Notes under the pieces: generated by a model | What the model was told of the DNA's origin: nothing | Databases searched by the model: none | What the model saw: only the letters and a program-made list of their open reading frames with translations | Assembly (NCBI GenBank): GCA_035048485.1 | Contig: CM068585.1 | Location: 54,059,910 to 54,123,909, forward strand | Length of the DNA stretch: 64,000 nucleotides | Direction of reading: 5' to 3' | From: Pteria penguin | Lineage: Eukaryota > Mollusca > Bivalvia > Pterioida > Pteriidae | In this document: positions 36,801 to 51,300 of the stretch, piece after piece | Layout of the letters: each line of letters begins with the position of its first letter | How positions within the stretch are numbered: position 1 is the first letter of the stretch | Position numbers and translations under genes: made by a program

Positions 36801-39323
36801 ATTTAATTATTGACTTACCTAAGGCGTTGACATTGCCGTAAATAGGTGGAATACTTGGGGCTGGACCTTTCTTGTGTCCTTCGAGTGCTGGTAATGGAGA
36901 CGAAGACAAATGGTTATTTTGACTCGAGTTCAAAGACTCGGAGCTATCACTAGTGCTGCTTCCATGTGTTTCAAATCCTGAAATGAACATTTTTAAAACA
37001 TCATTAGCATCTACTCAAAGTAAAGTTCAACAGGCAACAAATAGAAAATTTGGTGTTTCTGCAGGTAAATGCAATTTACAATCAACTTTCACAGTCCACC
37101 AAATCTGGACCAAAGGTATGGACTCAAGATTCTAACATGATTGAGAATTTCCCCCTGTATTTCCTATAGCGTTCCACTGGCCCCTCGTCTTGCGGTTAAA
37201 AAGTAACATTGAAGTAGATCGAAGGACACGGTCAAGGTCACATGATAAAAAAGTTTGGTACCGAAGGAAAGGTATTGCAATTAGGGACACACATGCTAAA
37301 TATGAAGGTCAAGGTTAAAGTTTTTGTGACCCATAGACAGACAGACAGATGGACAGGCAGACAGACGAATGATATTTAATGTCCTCATGCTTTCGTGAAA
37401 AGCGGGGAACAAAAAGGCACATAACTGCAGGACATTTGGTTAATTACTTATTATGACAAATATTTCAGCCTCGATAAGTAGAACTTACGGGAACTAAAAA
37501 CCAATGGTTTGAATAATCGGGCATTTGTTTTCAACATTTAATGCGACCTAAATATACTTTCACGGAAACTCAAGAAAACTAGTTCAATATAAAGGGAAAT
37601 TCATGCTATATGCTTGAGCACGTAAGAATCAATGGTAAAGGTCATTTCAATAAGATGAGTTGTTCACAGTGCACAAAACTTCGGCCCCGTCTGAAGGAAA
37701 AAGCTACTCCAAATTGTCTGGCTATCCCAGTTTTATTGTTTGATATGGAATGAGATACCCTATGTAATATTCCATTGATACAATAGGATTCACACACTGT
37801 ATTCACCAAGTGGAAAAGAAGTGGGATAAAAGTTTTACAAGTCAGTTTTCCCTATCTGTATGGTCAACAGACCAATGTGAGACACAGTCAGTCAAGTTAT
37901 AATAACTTTTATAAAAATCACCATAATGTGCAAAAAATAACATCGATTCTTATCAAGGGCAGATAAATCACGTTATTGCGATGGCCGCCATCAAACGTCG
38001 AAAGGAACAGCCTATAACACCTACTTTCTGTGCTAGGGTTGTAGATTTCCACTTGTCGGACTTTCGTTTTCTGATGAGAATAGTTAGCAGGAACTGGTGG
38101 AGCTTTATTAGAGTAGACTGGCTGCTGGCCAGGGGGCGTGGCCAATGACGTGTGATTGACACCGGGTGTGAACTTGTCAGTCACAGAACGTGGTGTACTG
38201 GTGGCAGGAGGTAGGCAACGTGTGTCGGCAAAATCAGCACCTTCAGGAGGAGTTTTGAAAATCTGTCGGGAGGAAATTTGGAAAATTAGGCGAAATGATG
38301 GGTTTGAAATGTACAATTCATTAAGAAGATGAAAATAGTTTGGCAATGGTGAAAATAGATTCTCTCTCTTTACAGTTACTAGAGGAAAGTTGCTGTAAAG
38401 GGTTAGTATATGTACTACTGTCCGCGCCACTCACTCTGGAAACTGGAAAATCTGGATTTTCAGTTATTCATCTTCAGAGTAATTTCAAAAAGGCAAAACC
38501 ATTCGATAGATCTTGTTTAGTCGTAACTTTTGGTGTATGCTATATGTTTGTATGAATAAGCGTTCATATTTTATAGAATAAAATCAATTTTAGATAGGGC
38601 GATTTCCATGTTAAATTTTGACGTGACGTTGCCAAATTTCCCATAGACTCAATGTTAAACATTGGCGACGTCACATCAAAATTAACATAGAAAATGCCCT
38701 ATCTAAAATGATTTTTCCCTATAAAATACTAATGCTTCTTCGTAGAAACATATAACATACACCAAAAGTTACGACTAAACGAGATCTGTTGATTGATATT
38801 AATTTTGTTAAACTATTTTAAAGATAAATCAGTGAAAATCCAGATTTTTCGGTTTACAAAGTGAGTGGCGCGGACAGTAGACTCAGAATAATGACAATGA
38901 AAAATAAATTCTTTATGAACTCCTTGACGTCTTAAAAACTAATATCCCCCTTCCTCCTCCCTCCCCCTTCATTCCCCCAGACAACTATCTCTAATTTCAT
39001 GTAAAAAAAAAAAATAATAACAGACATAAATATCCATTGAAAAAGATGTGATCAGTGCCATGTATAATTGCAAGGATTGAAAAACCAAGTCTAAGTTGAT
39101 CAATGCCAGACTCAAGATTTCATTTGTCACGGGAGTGTTGCAGTGTGTCACGGGATACATGCTCTTTGTAAAAATCGACAAAGACTTATCAATGTATTGT
39201 ATATCCTGTAATGAAGATTGTCTGAGCATATGCTAAGACGTTTGTCCTACAAATTTTCTTAAAATACTGGACATGCCATTAAATTACCAGATGTAAGGAA
39301 GTAAAAAATTACTACATATTTGA

Positions 39324-39356
<33 letters not shown>

Positions 39357-42300
39357 CCAAACAAAACAAAACACCCCCCCAAAAAACCCAATCCCTCTCC
39401 CCCCTAAACCCCCTCTCCCATCTCTATATTTCTCCCATCCCAATTTCATTACATGCATTATATTTGACTTTTGCTTTGTCTGAGCGCTAGATGCATTAGA
39501 TCTAAACAATTACAGTACAATATAGCCAACAGATAAATTTTATGTGATGTGATGCAATGAAACAGCAGCAAATGTATATATACCCGTACACATAAGAGCT
39601 TTCTCAAACAATAAATTACAAATCACATCAAATGTCCCAGATGTAGTCTGCCTACACGGATGCCTTTGCAGACTCACCCGTTTTGAAAATCATGACTCGT
39701 AACTGGTTCTGACATGTCCTGGATTTACTATACTAAAGTTTTTTTCTCAGTATATAATTGAGGTGCTCTATTACTGGAATTTATGTGAATTTTTTGCAAT
39801 AATTGTTCTCTTGAAGATTTACGCCGTACACAGTGTATGGCAAAGTTTAAGAATATACTGGCCATCGTGAAAATTTTCCAGAAATCCCCAGCAGGCAGCA
39901 TCTTTCACGAACTTTGAAGCTTGTTTTCGAATTTATGGAGAGTTTTATTTTTCATTTTAACCCTTATCATGTTATCCTAATTTCTATTGCTTTTTTCTGT
40001 ACAGCTGAATAAATTGTATATGATTATGAAACGTCATGTCCAGCCATGTTTCCTCTCTCATTTTCTTATCTTTTATCACAGAAAAACAAATCATACATGA
40101 AACTAATAAGAAATGTCATGGCTATCTATTCAAGGTTATTTTTTATATGTTGGACTTTGCCCTCTTTAACCTGTGTTAATTAAAGGTATGACCTCAGGTA
40201 AAAACATTCTAACTGGATGGCGTACCCATAATATTGCATAAACTAAAGAAAAACATGATTAAATCTGGTGAATTTAGTAGTATCTTTTATTTTTAAAAAT
40301 TAGCAACAAGTGAACACGAAATCTGATTCTAAAATGAGAAAATCAAGGTAAACTGTGAACAAAGCATTCAGTGTAGTGGTACGTGATCTGCGCAATCCTA
40401 ACCATTGTGTTGAGATTTTCCACATTATCCTTATAAGATTGATCAATAGGGGCAGGTTTAATTCTTTTCGGATGAGCTGACAGATCTTTAAGCACAAATC
40501 CCTCAAAATCACTTTCATCGCAATTAAAATATTCGGTGAAATACGCGAAAGTCTTTCCTCATTATCCAAAACTCCAGGGGAAGCCACATTGTTTGATTAT
40601 TGTAAACAGTTCAGGGTATTTATTTAGGATATATTTAATACATCCTTGACCCTTAAATGGAATTTTTTACTATGAATCATGGGTTATTATCACACTATGC
40701 CAGTACATATTTTCATTTAGCCTTGAAAATCCCACAGAAACGAAAATACACTCATCAATTACAACAGGTGCGGAAACCACAATTGTCGTAATAAGCAGTG
40801 AACGGCAAAATTTTTAGAACGACTTATGTCGCAATTAGCACGATAAGGGTTCAGATTTCCAAATTTCCAAAATATTCTGTAACAATTCGTGAAAAGTCAC
40901 ATATCAGATTAAGCATTAAATTAAATTCAGAAAGTGCCCATTGAACGGACTTAAAAGGTAACCCAGTTACCCCACTGCAGTCATAATTATATTAAATGAA
41001 ATACAATCCAGAAATTTAGATGAAAGAGGAGAGGCGGGGAGGTATGTCTACATCATAAATTTTTCAAGTGTACAAATTCTTCCAAATTTCTCCAAAAATT
41101 AATGGGGCTGACATTTCACCGCTTAAAAAAATAAAAGCATACCAGGACTCCCTGGACGCACTTCCTTCGCTGTATCCGCCGATAAACGAGGAAATATACG
41201 TACTTTTTCGTAATGATTGATGAGTATTTCTACAATGATATTCAGAAACTTGATGTCCATGATGGCCGCTACCGACTCCTCTTCAGCTCGCATGAGAGTC
41301 GGACCAAAACAGACCCCTAGGTTAGCAACAGTCATCAAATTCTTCTCACTCTGTTCCGATATCCTACAGTATCAGAAGAACGAGTCAAAACAGAAATAGA
41401 TACATGTGCAACGATACATTGTATATAAAAGTAATATATCACATGGATAAGTGAGACGTACCACTCTGCTGTGCTGACACCAGTGTTTTGGGGTTTTTTT
41501 TCTAAGGTACTTGTACCTTTTCATTTTGGAACTTTTTGTCCCATTTACATATTAACACTAAAAGATCAGTGTTTGGGAAAAATTCAGACAAATTTTGGAA
41601 AAAATCAATGAAATTTCCATTTGGAAGGGTCCTCAAAATGGACCTCATTTAAGAAAAAAACACACACTGTCAGTGTACAGACCTATCATGATAAAAGGGC
41701 AAAGTTATATATCATCTCATCTGAAAAACTGATTGCCACTTCTGAACCTAAGACCTTAAAACATGGGCAATGCCAAGAATGGCATTTCCTTGCAAGATAG
41801 CAAAATTCATGTTAGGAAATTGACCTTGACCTTTGACCTTATGACCCCAAAATAAATAGGAATCGTCCTCTCCTTATATGAAAGCTCTATGTGAAGTATG
41901 AACCCAATAGGGCAAAAATAGACTTCTAGAGTTTCCACAAGGTTTTGTCACAGACACATAAATGCACATACCCATGCACCCAAGCATGCACCCACACAAA
42001 AACAGTACCATTACTATATCCCCCCTGTAACACTATTGGATATAATAATGCAGAACTCTCTGCTCCTGTTCTTCTTTTTTCATAACACTTACTCCATACA
42101 TTATAATTATGATAATTTTAATTCATTTTGATTCGCTTAAGTTCACTCTCTACATTCATTCATTTACTTCCTTGTCTATTTTTGTTCACTTACTTCCTTG
42201 TCTGTTTTTGTTTACTTACTTCACCCTCTAGGTTTGATCACATTACTTCTTCCTCTTTATTTTTCGCTTACTTCTTTTCATTTACTTTTTCAGTACCTTC

Positions 42301-45300
42301 CCCCTCTACTATTTTTGTTAACTTACTTCCTCTTTCAAATTTATTCATATATATCTTCCTGGTTTTGTGTTCATGTACAGATTTACATGTATGCATTTAG
42401 AAGGTTTGGAATTTCAAAGCTGGACTCCGGAAATATATATTATACAATCATGATCCTGAATTTGTAACTATACTTTAGTTTCATTCAGTGTGTGACACAT
42501 TCAGTGTGTGACACATTCTTCTCTCTCCACTTGTACATTAATTTATACTTCTATTTCTATTCACATAATACTCCCACTATTTTTGTTTACTTATTACTTC
42601 CTGAATTTTTGTTCATTTATTACTTCCTGTATTTTTGTTCATTTATAACTTCCTGAATTTTTGTTCATTTATTACTTCCTCTATTTTTGTTCATTTACAG
42701 GGTGCCCACTCACTTTTGACGTCAGAAATATAGGATTCAGACACCAATATAGGATTTTTTGAAAGAAAATATAGGAAAAATATAGGAATAATTGCAGAAA
42801 ATGTAGGAAATATATAGGAATATTCTGCTCTATTTAAGGTGTTAAAGTAATTCAATAATATTTTTCATTAATATTTTGTCATTTCGAGGACAATGTGGCC
42901 TCCTCCACCCCTTACATGTGAAACTGTGACATCTGAAGGAATGACCAAAAAGGTATACATAGTAAAAAAGGTTCTCCTTTGAGCATTCTGTAGGTGACAT
43001 ACAAGCAGTTAGAAGATAAAACATTCAGATCATACACTAATTCATCAAATATTTAGACTAAAAGTAGAAAATAAGGCATAATATTCCAATAAAATCTCTA
43101 CAAAGCTCTCATTTTGTTCAACACAATACCAAGAGAAACATAAATGAAATAACAAAGCTTATGCATGTTTACATGTTATTTCGTTATGATGGAAAAAAAA
43201 ATAATAAGACAAAATCAAACACTAAAAATTAGTTACAGTTTGTAACCCTGAACGACTTTGCTATTTGGATGGGTGTCACAGAACTAGCCGATAGAAAACA
43301 AGTTGTGTGTATATTTTGTCCAACAGTTTGTAAAAACTCTTTACTTTTTTCTGAGGGAGATCTCTGCATCAACATAGCATAAATAACATTAGCATAAATA
43401 TCAATCTAGCTTCCATGGTGTATAGTAATCAAACAATATTGTGTTCCAGTTTGTTCCACAGAAGCATTACAAGTCATACATTTCACTTTATCATAAACCT
43501 AAAATATGTTGATATATCACGCAAGAGAAAAAACAACCTGTATACAGTATGACACACACAGAGAAAACATTGATTTATAGAAATTTAAATGCATTTAAGT
43601 GTTAGAAACTAAATATATATACAGATGATACCAATAGTTCTTGAAATTTGGTACATATTCACATAACTGACCTGAAAATTTACAAAAATATAGGAATTTA
43701 TAGGAATTTTGGAGATATATAGGAAATATATAGGAAATGTCAGATTTAAAGGAATTTATAGGAAGTGGGCACCCTGCATTTATTACTTCCTGTTTTGTCT
43801 TCCCTTGTTACTTCCTGTATCTTTAATTACTTACTTCCTTAGATGTGCGATGAGGAGCTCCAGCATTTCAAAGTTGGATTCAGGAAGTATATGTACAAGG
43901 GTATGGATATCATGTATTCGTAAGGTTTTAGATTCTTGTTCTGAAAGCAAAATCAGTAACATTAAAATCTTCACATCAGTATTACCAGAAAATCTAAGAT
44001 TCTAAATTCGTAAAAATGTCTGTATCATCCAAGAAAACATCAAATATAAAAAACTGCATGATCGTACAACAGAATAGAACAGTTCTAAATTGCGACAAAC
44101 AAGTGCTGAGGTGCACTTATTTAAGTGGAGTTTTGCTGTCCCTGGAGCACTTTATCATAACTACACTGATATCTATGCTTTCCATTATACAAATGAGGGA
44201 CAGTTGAAAATTAAACAAGGTTAATACATGATGATGAAATACAGAATTTTTGCTGAGCAGAAATCCATTTCAGATAAATTATATTATTTTGAAATCAAGA
44301 AAAACAAAAATTGGAAAAAAAAAAAATACAAAACATAAACCAATAAACAGTTTTGCAGAATTTTAGAACTATAAAGATTACCTGTATATAAAGAATAATA
44401 GATATATATGGTGGATAATGAATAACATCTATCATCAGGATAGGAGACAAAACTGATCAAACTAGATCACTGACAAAGTCAGAACAGGCCTCGACGACAG
44501 GCTATCACATACGTTGGGAAACTATTCCCCATGTCCTAATGCATTGATTGATTGATTGATTACTGTTTTACATCACTCCTTGATTATTTCACGTATATGG
44601 TGACAGCATCTGCCCGATGCATTGCATACAAATTTAGACCTTTGCAACGGACCCATCCGAAGCTGTGAGGGATCTATTACGTGTCACGCATATCATGGAG
44701 TCGAACCCGGGACCTCTCCATCATGAGCCGAGCACCTTATCCACTAGGCCACACCGGCTCCGTCCCAACACACAGTAACAACAAATCCACAAAATTTGAA
44801 AATTAAAAGGGGTCTTCCACTGCTTTATCCCAGTATAACATATAGATTTACAAAAATCTTCTCATGTAATCTCATTTCCTAACATACTATCAAGTTAATG
44901 AGTGTATCGGACAGTGATGTAAACTTTTCATAATAAAAAAAAATTGAACGCTTTCCATCCCATTCCCCCCCCAAGTCTCATAACTCTGAAATAATAAAAC
45001 TGATAAGTTTGAAAATTAAAAGGGGGACTTCCTTTGCCTTATCTCAATACCAGGCATTACTTTCATAAAAGTCTACAAGAAGAAACTTACTTTATCATCT
45101 GCCATAGTAGAAGCTCATGGACAGACAGACAGACAGACCATGATTACTATAGGGCACCCACCATATAGTGGAGTACTAACTATCTCATAAATGTTATTAT
45201 CTTCTTTTATACACATTCTCATATAAGATTAAATGTTGCTTCCACTCTGGTTGTAATTTTTTTTTTTGGCATTACACAATATGCTACTACATTGATCTCA

Positions 45301-48300
45301 AAAGAATAACATCTGAAATACTAGTAAACAATTCTGAACAGAGTCTATTTCATAACAAGTATTACATTATCATTTTGAACAAAGACATCCACAGAAAACA
45401 TTCACACAATTACATACTACAGAAAAAAATGAATTCCCTGGTTATCAAACATCCAACCAAAATGGAGGCAAGATTGAATCCTACATGAACAAGTTTTCAG
45501 ACTCACATCATAATAATGTAGGAATTTTTATTGCTGGATGTGTATGGATTGCAGGATTTACAAACTGATATCATATCAAGATCCAATCATTATGATGTTC
45601 ATCATGTTATGCACAATTTGTATTGGGGTTATATATATATCCTAGCTGGGAAATATCATCTACATGTACCTGGACTGACCTTCACCGAAGGTACAACTAG
45701 AGGTCAGCTATCCCCGTCATACTGACATGCAAGTTTCTACTTTCCGCTAAACAGCATTATTTTACAAATTTTTTTTTTTTGGTTAGCAATTGTCTATTGG
45801 TTAATTAAACTGCCGCATATGACAGTAATTCTTTTCGTCATGAAGCTTAGCAGGGCAGTAACTTATGCGTATTTTAATGGGATTTGAGATGAGGAGGAAG
45901 TGAGTAAGGTCAGACCTTATACCAGGTCTCTATGGTACTAAGAAAATGAGAGTCGGATATACATTGGAGTGGACACCAATCCTTATGCGGTACAACTCCC
46001 CATCGGTACCCATTCACATCTGGGTGACATTAAACGATGCACAAAAAGCACCTTGTCTAAAATATGATTGGTTGATTAATTGGTATTTTACGTCGCTTTC
46101 AACAATATTTCAGTTATATCGCGACATGGAAGCAGGAGGTTACCAACCTCTTAAACATAGAGGCGCAACCCGGGAATCAAACCTGGATCGTCGGCGCCGC
46201 AAGCCAAGCGTTTAACCATTACACCAAATCCTGTCCTGTCTACAATACGAAAATCCAAACACCATAACAAAAGATGAATTGGTGACTTAATCACTACTAG
46301 CTAATCTGAAAATCCCTACAGAGCCAGACCCTCGACAAACCTTTCACTCATATTCTAGCTGTACCTTATGACCAATCAAATCGAAGCTGTATGCCCTTCA
46401 GCAAAGCTCAGTCCAGAAGTGTTTGGGGAGAATGCATACATGCAGTCATGGTAGCTAAATCTTATATTTTATTAGGGTATTCTTAGTTTGTAGAATTCTC
46501 CATTATCACTTGTATGTTACAGGATCAACCCTTGGATTTTCTCTGTGGTATTCATATATGACTACGCAATGGGAGATATTTTTGTGATAATTGTATTTAT
46601 AAATAGATAAAAGCAGTTTGAATTCATGACTTCTGGTTTTACCAGCATATAAATGATAATGAGATCATGTAAAATTGATCTGTGTCACTTTAATGCAAAG
46701 CATGAAAGTTAAAACTAGAAATCTCATTGTGATTTATAATTATATACACGTCTCATAGTATACACAGTGGTTGAAGCAAGAAAGTGGCAATCAAAATCAA
46801 TTTTCAAAAAAATAAAATGTGGAAGGAAATGTGCAGTTCAACATGTAATATGCATAGGTACAAACAAAATCAATTCTCAGGAAAAAAAAATCAATTTCTA
46901 CCTTCTGAGGTACCCAGTTCTGAAATCATTGTTTATAACACACATAATATCAAACCATTCCTTATATAAATGACATAGTAAAACATATAGGATCTGAAAT
47001 GAATTTTCATTTCATACAGTTGCGTGTTTTATATCCCGAAGTTTTGGTGAGGGGATATGAAACACACAACGAAATTCATAAATACCGTATGAAATGAACA
47101 TTAATTTCAGATTCTTTTTATTACATCTTTACACTCAGTTTAAAGGTGTTTATTTCAACAAACACCGGCTTGACACAATTCTTTTCCACGCTATGATGTC
47201 ACCATCTTCACAAGTCAAGGGTAATGCACTACCTAAACTGTGACGTGACCTATGTCATAAATTAATTTATGACATAGCTGCTGCAATATTTCACTGCATA
47301 AACAACAAAACATGTGATAAAACAATTTATGACACATTCTCTTGAGTATCAAAACAAAGTTCTGAGCGATCTATGTAGAGCTTATCTATTATTATATATA
47401 GATAGGTTTCATTTGCATTGAATTTCATAGGAGTCACTTTCCTTTGTGACAAATTGTCGATCATCTTGAAGGAATATGACTGAATATTTTATTCTATATC
47501 AACAAAATTATGTCGGCAATCTCTTCAACATAACCATACTACCTGCATGTTAGCATGAGTTACCGGTAAGTAAATTTTGAGACAATTAAGATGTAAAATG
47601 GTTGCAAAATAAGTGTGAATAAATGGAACGTAATTTTTTTTTCTTTTTCGCAAATAAAAATTTCTTTTGTTTCAACTCGATAAAGTGAAGTCGCCGAAAC
47701 TTTGTGTACATCGAGTGTTTATTGTTATTCACTTAATTTGCAATTCCAAAGGAAGGCTTCTTATCATTTCCTAAATATACACAAAAAGTTTCATTAAAAT
47801 TAATATAGCTCCAAATTGATTACTGCTAAAAAAAACCATCCATTCAGAATAAATCACCACATACAGCAGTTTGCACTGTCGTTTATGCAATAATTCACAA
47901 CTACACTAAAAATACAATGAAAAGGACAGTCAAGGTCATGCTAATGTAGGAGTATCAAAATTTAGTTGTGCTAAGAACACACATAACATATTTATGCTGG
48001 CTTTACATACTGAACTAACTCATCTTAGTGTTTTATTTCAGTGCTTATGAACTAAGCCAAAATATCTTCTTCAAATTAAGTGCGACTGATTGGTTGATTA
48101 TTGTTTTACCTCACTCCACGATTATTTCACATATATGGTGACGGCATCTGCCTGATGCATTGCATACAAATTTATACCTTCGCAATGGACCCACCCGAAG
48201 CAGTGAGGGATCTTTTACGTGCCATGCCTACTGCAGCATGGGATCTTGCTTTTTACTATCCAAAAGACAACATGCCAGTGCATCCATGGCAGGAATCGAA

Positions 48301-51300
48301 CCTTGGCCTCCTGGTCAAGTGCTGAGCACCTCATCCACTGGGCTACACTGGCTTCAAATTAACTGTGAAAGTTTTTGTAAACTGTTCTAAAACAAAGGAG
48401 TACTATAGCTCTGTCCTTAGAGTGGTTCTTTGGCATTTTCTAATCATATTATTTAAGATGAATCAGTTACAATATAAAATTTGCCTGAAAGAACCTTAAC
48501 AGAGATTTTTATTTTCAATCCAACATTCTAGAAATTTAGACAAATTATAATTGGTCTAATTTTGAGTCAACATTTTCACAACCAATTTCAAAATTAACTT
48601 TATTTTTACATTTTCAAATTCACCAATAGAAAGGTTTTGTTAAATATTACAAATAAAAACTCTCAGCTCTGCTATAAGCTATGAAGATTTCATGCAAGAA
48701 AAAAAATCCGTAAACAAATGTTTCTAATCGTTAAAAAACAAATACTTGAATTAACAAAACCGTAAATAAGCTTACTGACGCAAAGCTTGCAAAGGAAGAT
48801 AAATCATAAAACGCAGATGTATCAAAAGTATGCTGATAATAAAACTACTCACTTGCAGCAGCTATAAGATCCTTGTGTAGTTTAAAGGTCATCAGTGGCT
48901 CCGGTAATGACCTAAATACAAAAATCAAAATCTTAATTAGAGGTGTATCAATGCACTGATACATGTATGTGGTATCAAAAGACATTTAATACATGTGCAC
49001 AGACACATATGCTGGGACTGCAATACAATACATTATTCTGTAAGAGTTACCTCTCTTTACAATTTATTTTTTTTTGTATTAACAATCAGATGGTGGCTAT
49101 AGAAAGCACATACAAATTCTTAAGACTACCAACAGCACCATTTTATCTCTATATGTTTTATTAGTAAATTACAAGAAACACTCAAGTTGTCGACACTGAG
49201 CGTATCTTGTTATCTTTTTAATTCACACTTCCCATCTAAAGACTTCTTTCTTTTTCTGTTTTTATATGATGTCACTTCAAGATCACAGCACTTATACAAT
49301 GGTGGCACCTGTCTGGCACACTGTTACATAATTCTGTCCTATGCCAGGTACCCACCCAAATCAGCGAGTGATCTTTCATGTTCCACTGTATTCCATGGCA
49401 CAAGGTCTCAGTTATACTATCTCATCTGAAGGTAGTTTCTGACAGTGTTGGTACAAGTAATTATTTTTATTGCAGCAGATAGGAACACAGAACATCATAA
49501 ATCAAGGGAGAAAAGTCTGAACGGACAGACGGAATCGAATCTGGTTCCTTAGATCTAATGACCAATATGCTACCTATGAACCAACCTGCGCCAAATACTT
49601 TTGTAAATCCATCATTTGGTCTTACTGTACACCTGTTGTCACTTAAATAAAAGGTGTTTGAGAATCCTATTGATCTCAAATCTCTTCATGAAAAATGCAT
49701 TACAATGCACAAAACATGCTGCTATCAGGGATATAGTTTACATGAAGTATACCTTGATATATGTGGTATCATGACGATAGTACAATGTATCGCGATATGT
49801 ATCCCTTCACGTCACTTCTGAGGATGCACGAGATTTACATCATTTTTGCATATATCTCGCTGCAGACATTTGGTCTTTTTGTTAAATTTACTTCCCATTT
49901 CATTTGAGACAGTATCTGGCGTAAAACAATTATGATGTCATCAAATTCTATGGAAACTAATCTAAAACTCAGGGAATTCAGTCCACAAATTTGAGGTTTT
50001 CATAGGAAATTGATGATGTTTTATGTCATATACTGTCCCAAACTCTGTTTAACAAAAGGAGTCAATATTAATGAGATATGACTTTCGGGAGAAACAACAC
50101 ATATCTGTAATAACTTATATGTTAAGTCATACTCACCAAAGTCTTAATAAATAAAAATTAATTGACGATATTTACATCATAAAGAAAATCTGGGGCAAAA
50201 ATTGGTTTGTCCTTTTACAGCAAATACAAATGGAAACAGGCTTAAAGAAATGTCCATCATATGACTTACAGTCCTTCTGAATACAATAGGTTACATTAGA
50301 GCATCAATGCTTTTGTTTGCCTATACCTATAGGGTTTTTCTAAACAGGGCATTATGCTGTGAAGAATGGACCTTTTACCAATTTCACATGGTGAAAGAGG
50401 CAATGCCGGACAAATGAAGTTTTACCACATAGATTTATGACATATTACTGTCTAAGCATTAACGTCATAATGAAAATTCCGGCAATATGTGGTTTGTCCC
50501 GTCTTAGACCTCTTACATCATTTAAAATTGGAAAAAGGTCTATGGCTGCAATTAATCGAAACTCTCAGTCCAGATGTTTAGCACACGTTACGGACATCAA
50601 GGACAAACACAACTGGTGGGAGTACAACGTGAATGAATAAATGTAGGACGATGACTATGAACACGAGGTACCTTATGACACAAATATTTCAATATTAAAC
50701 TCGAGATAACTCTCTGGACTCACCTTAGGTAGTTTTTGACAGCACTAGTGATCGTTTTTATTTCAAACTGATTAGGATCATTGATGTCTATCTTATCTCT
50801 TTTCTTTGGATCTACAACAAAGAAAACTTTAAATAAAACTCTTAAGTAATAACTACAATGTTATGACAGATATAGAAGCATGGTATTATTTTAAATAATA
50901 ATCATTTTTTAAGAGTAAAATAATTAATATACTATGCCTTTTTATAAAATAATTCCTTAATTTTCATTTAAATCACCAGAAAAGATGAAGTGTTGATCCA
51001 ATTTTTCACACAAATTTTTGTAAATCAAAATTTATAATATCATATATTGTAGGCTATGATATGGATAAAAACATTGTATATCCATTTCTAATCCTGTCAC
51101 TTACCTAATCCCTGAGAGAGTAATTTATTGACTTTGGAGTTAACCCCTACAACTCTATATAAACCTTGCTCGGTCAACCCTGAAAAATTTCACATACATA
51201 TATAATTACTGAGATGAGTTCTTGCAGTCAATACATATGACCATCGTGTAATTGGTTCTAAATTGCCTAAAACTCCTAAATCAATGCATGGTGACATATA

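Noticed and set aside
42198..44005. + strand frames sharing 'ISKLDSG' at 42400-42430 and 43850-43880
   Set aside because: These are antisense shadows of the RhoGAP exon and its decayed duplicate; the shared peptide reflects the duplication.
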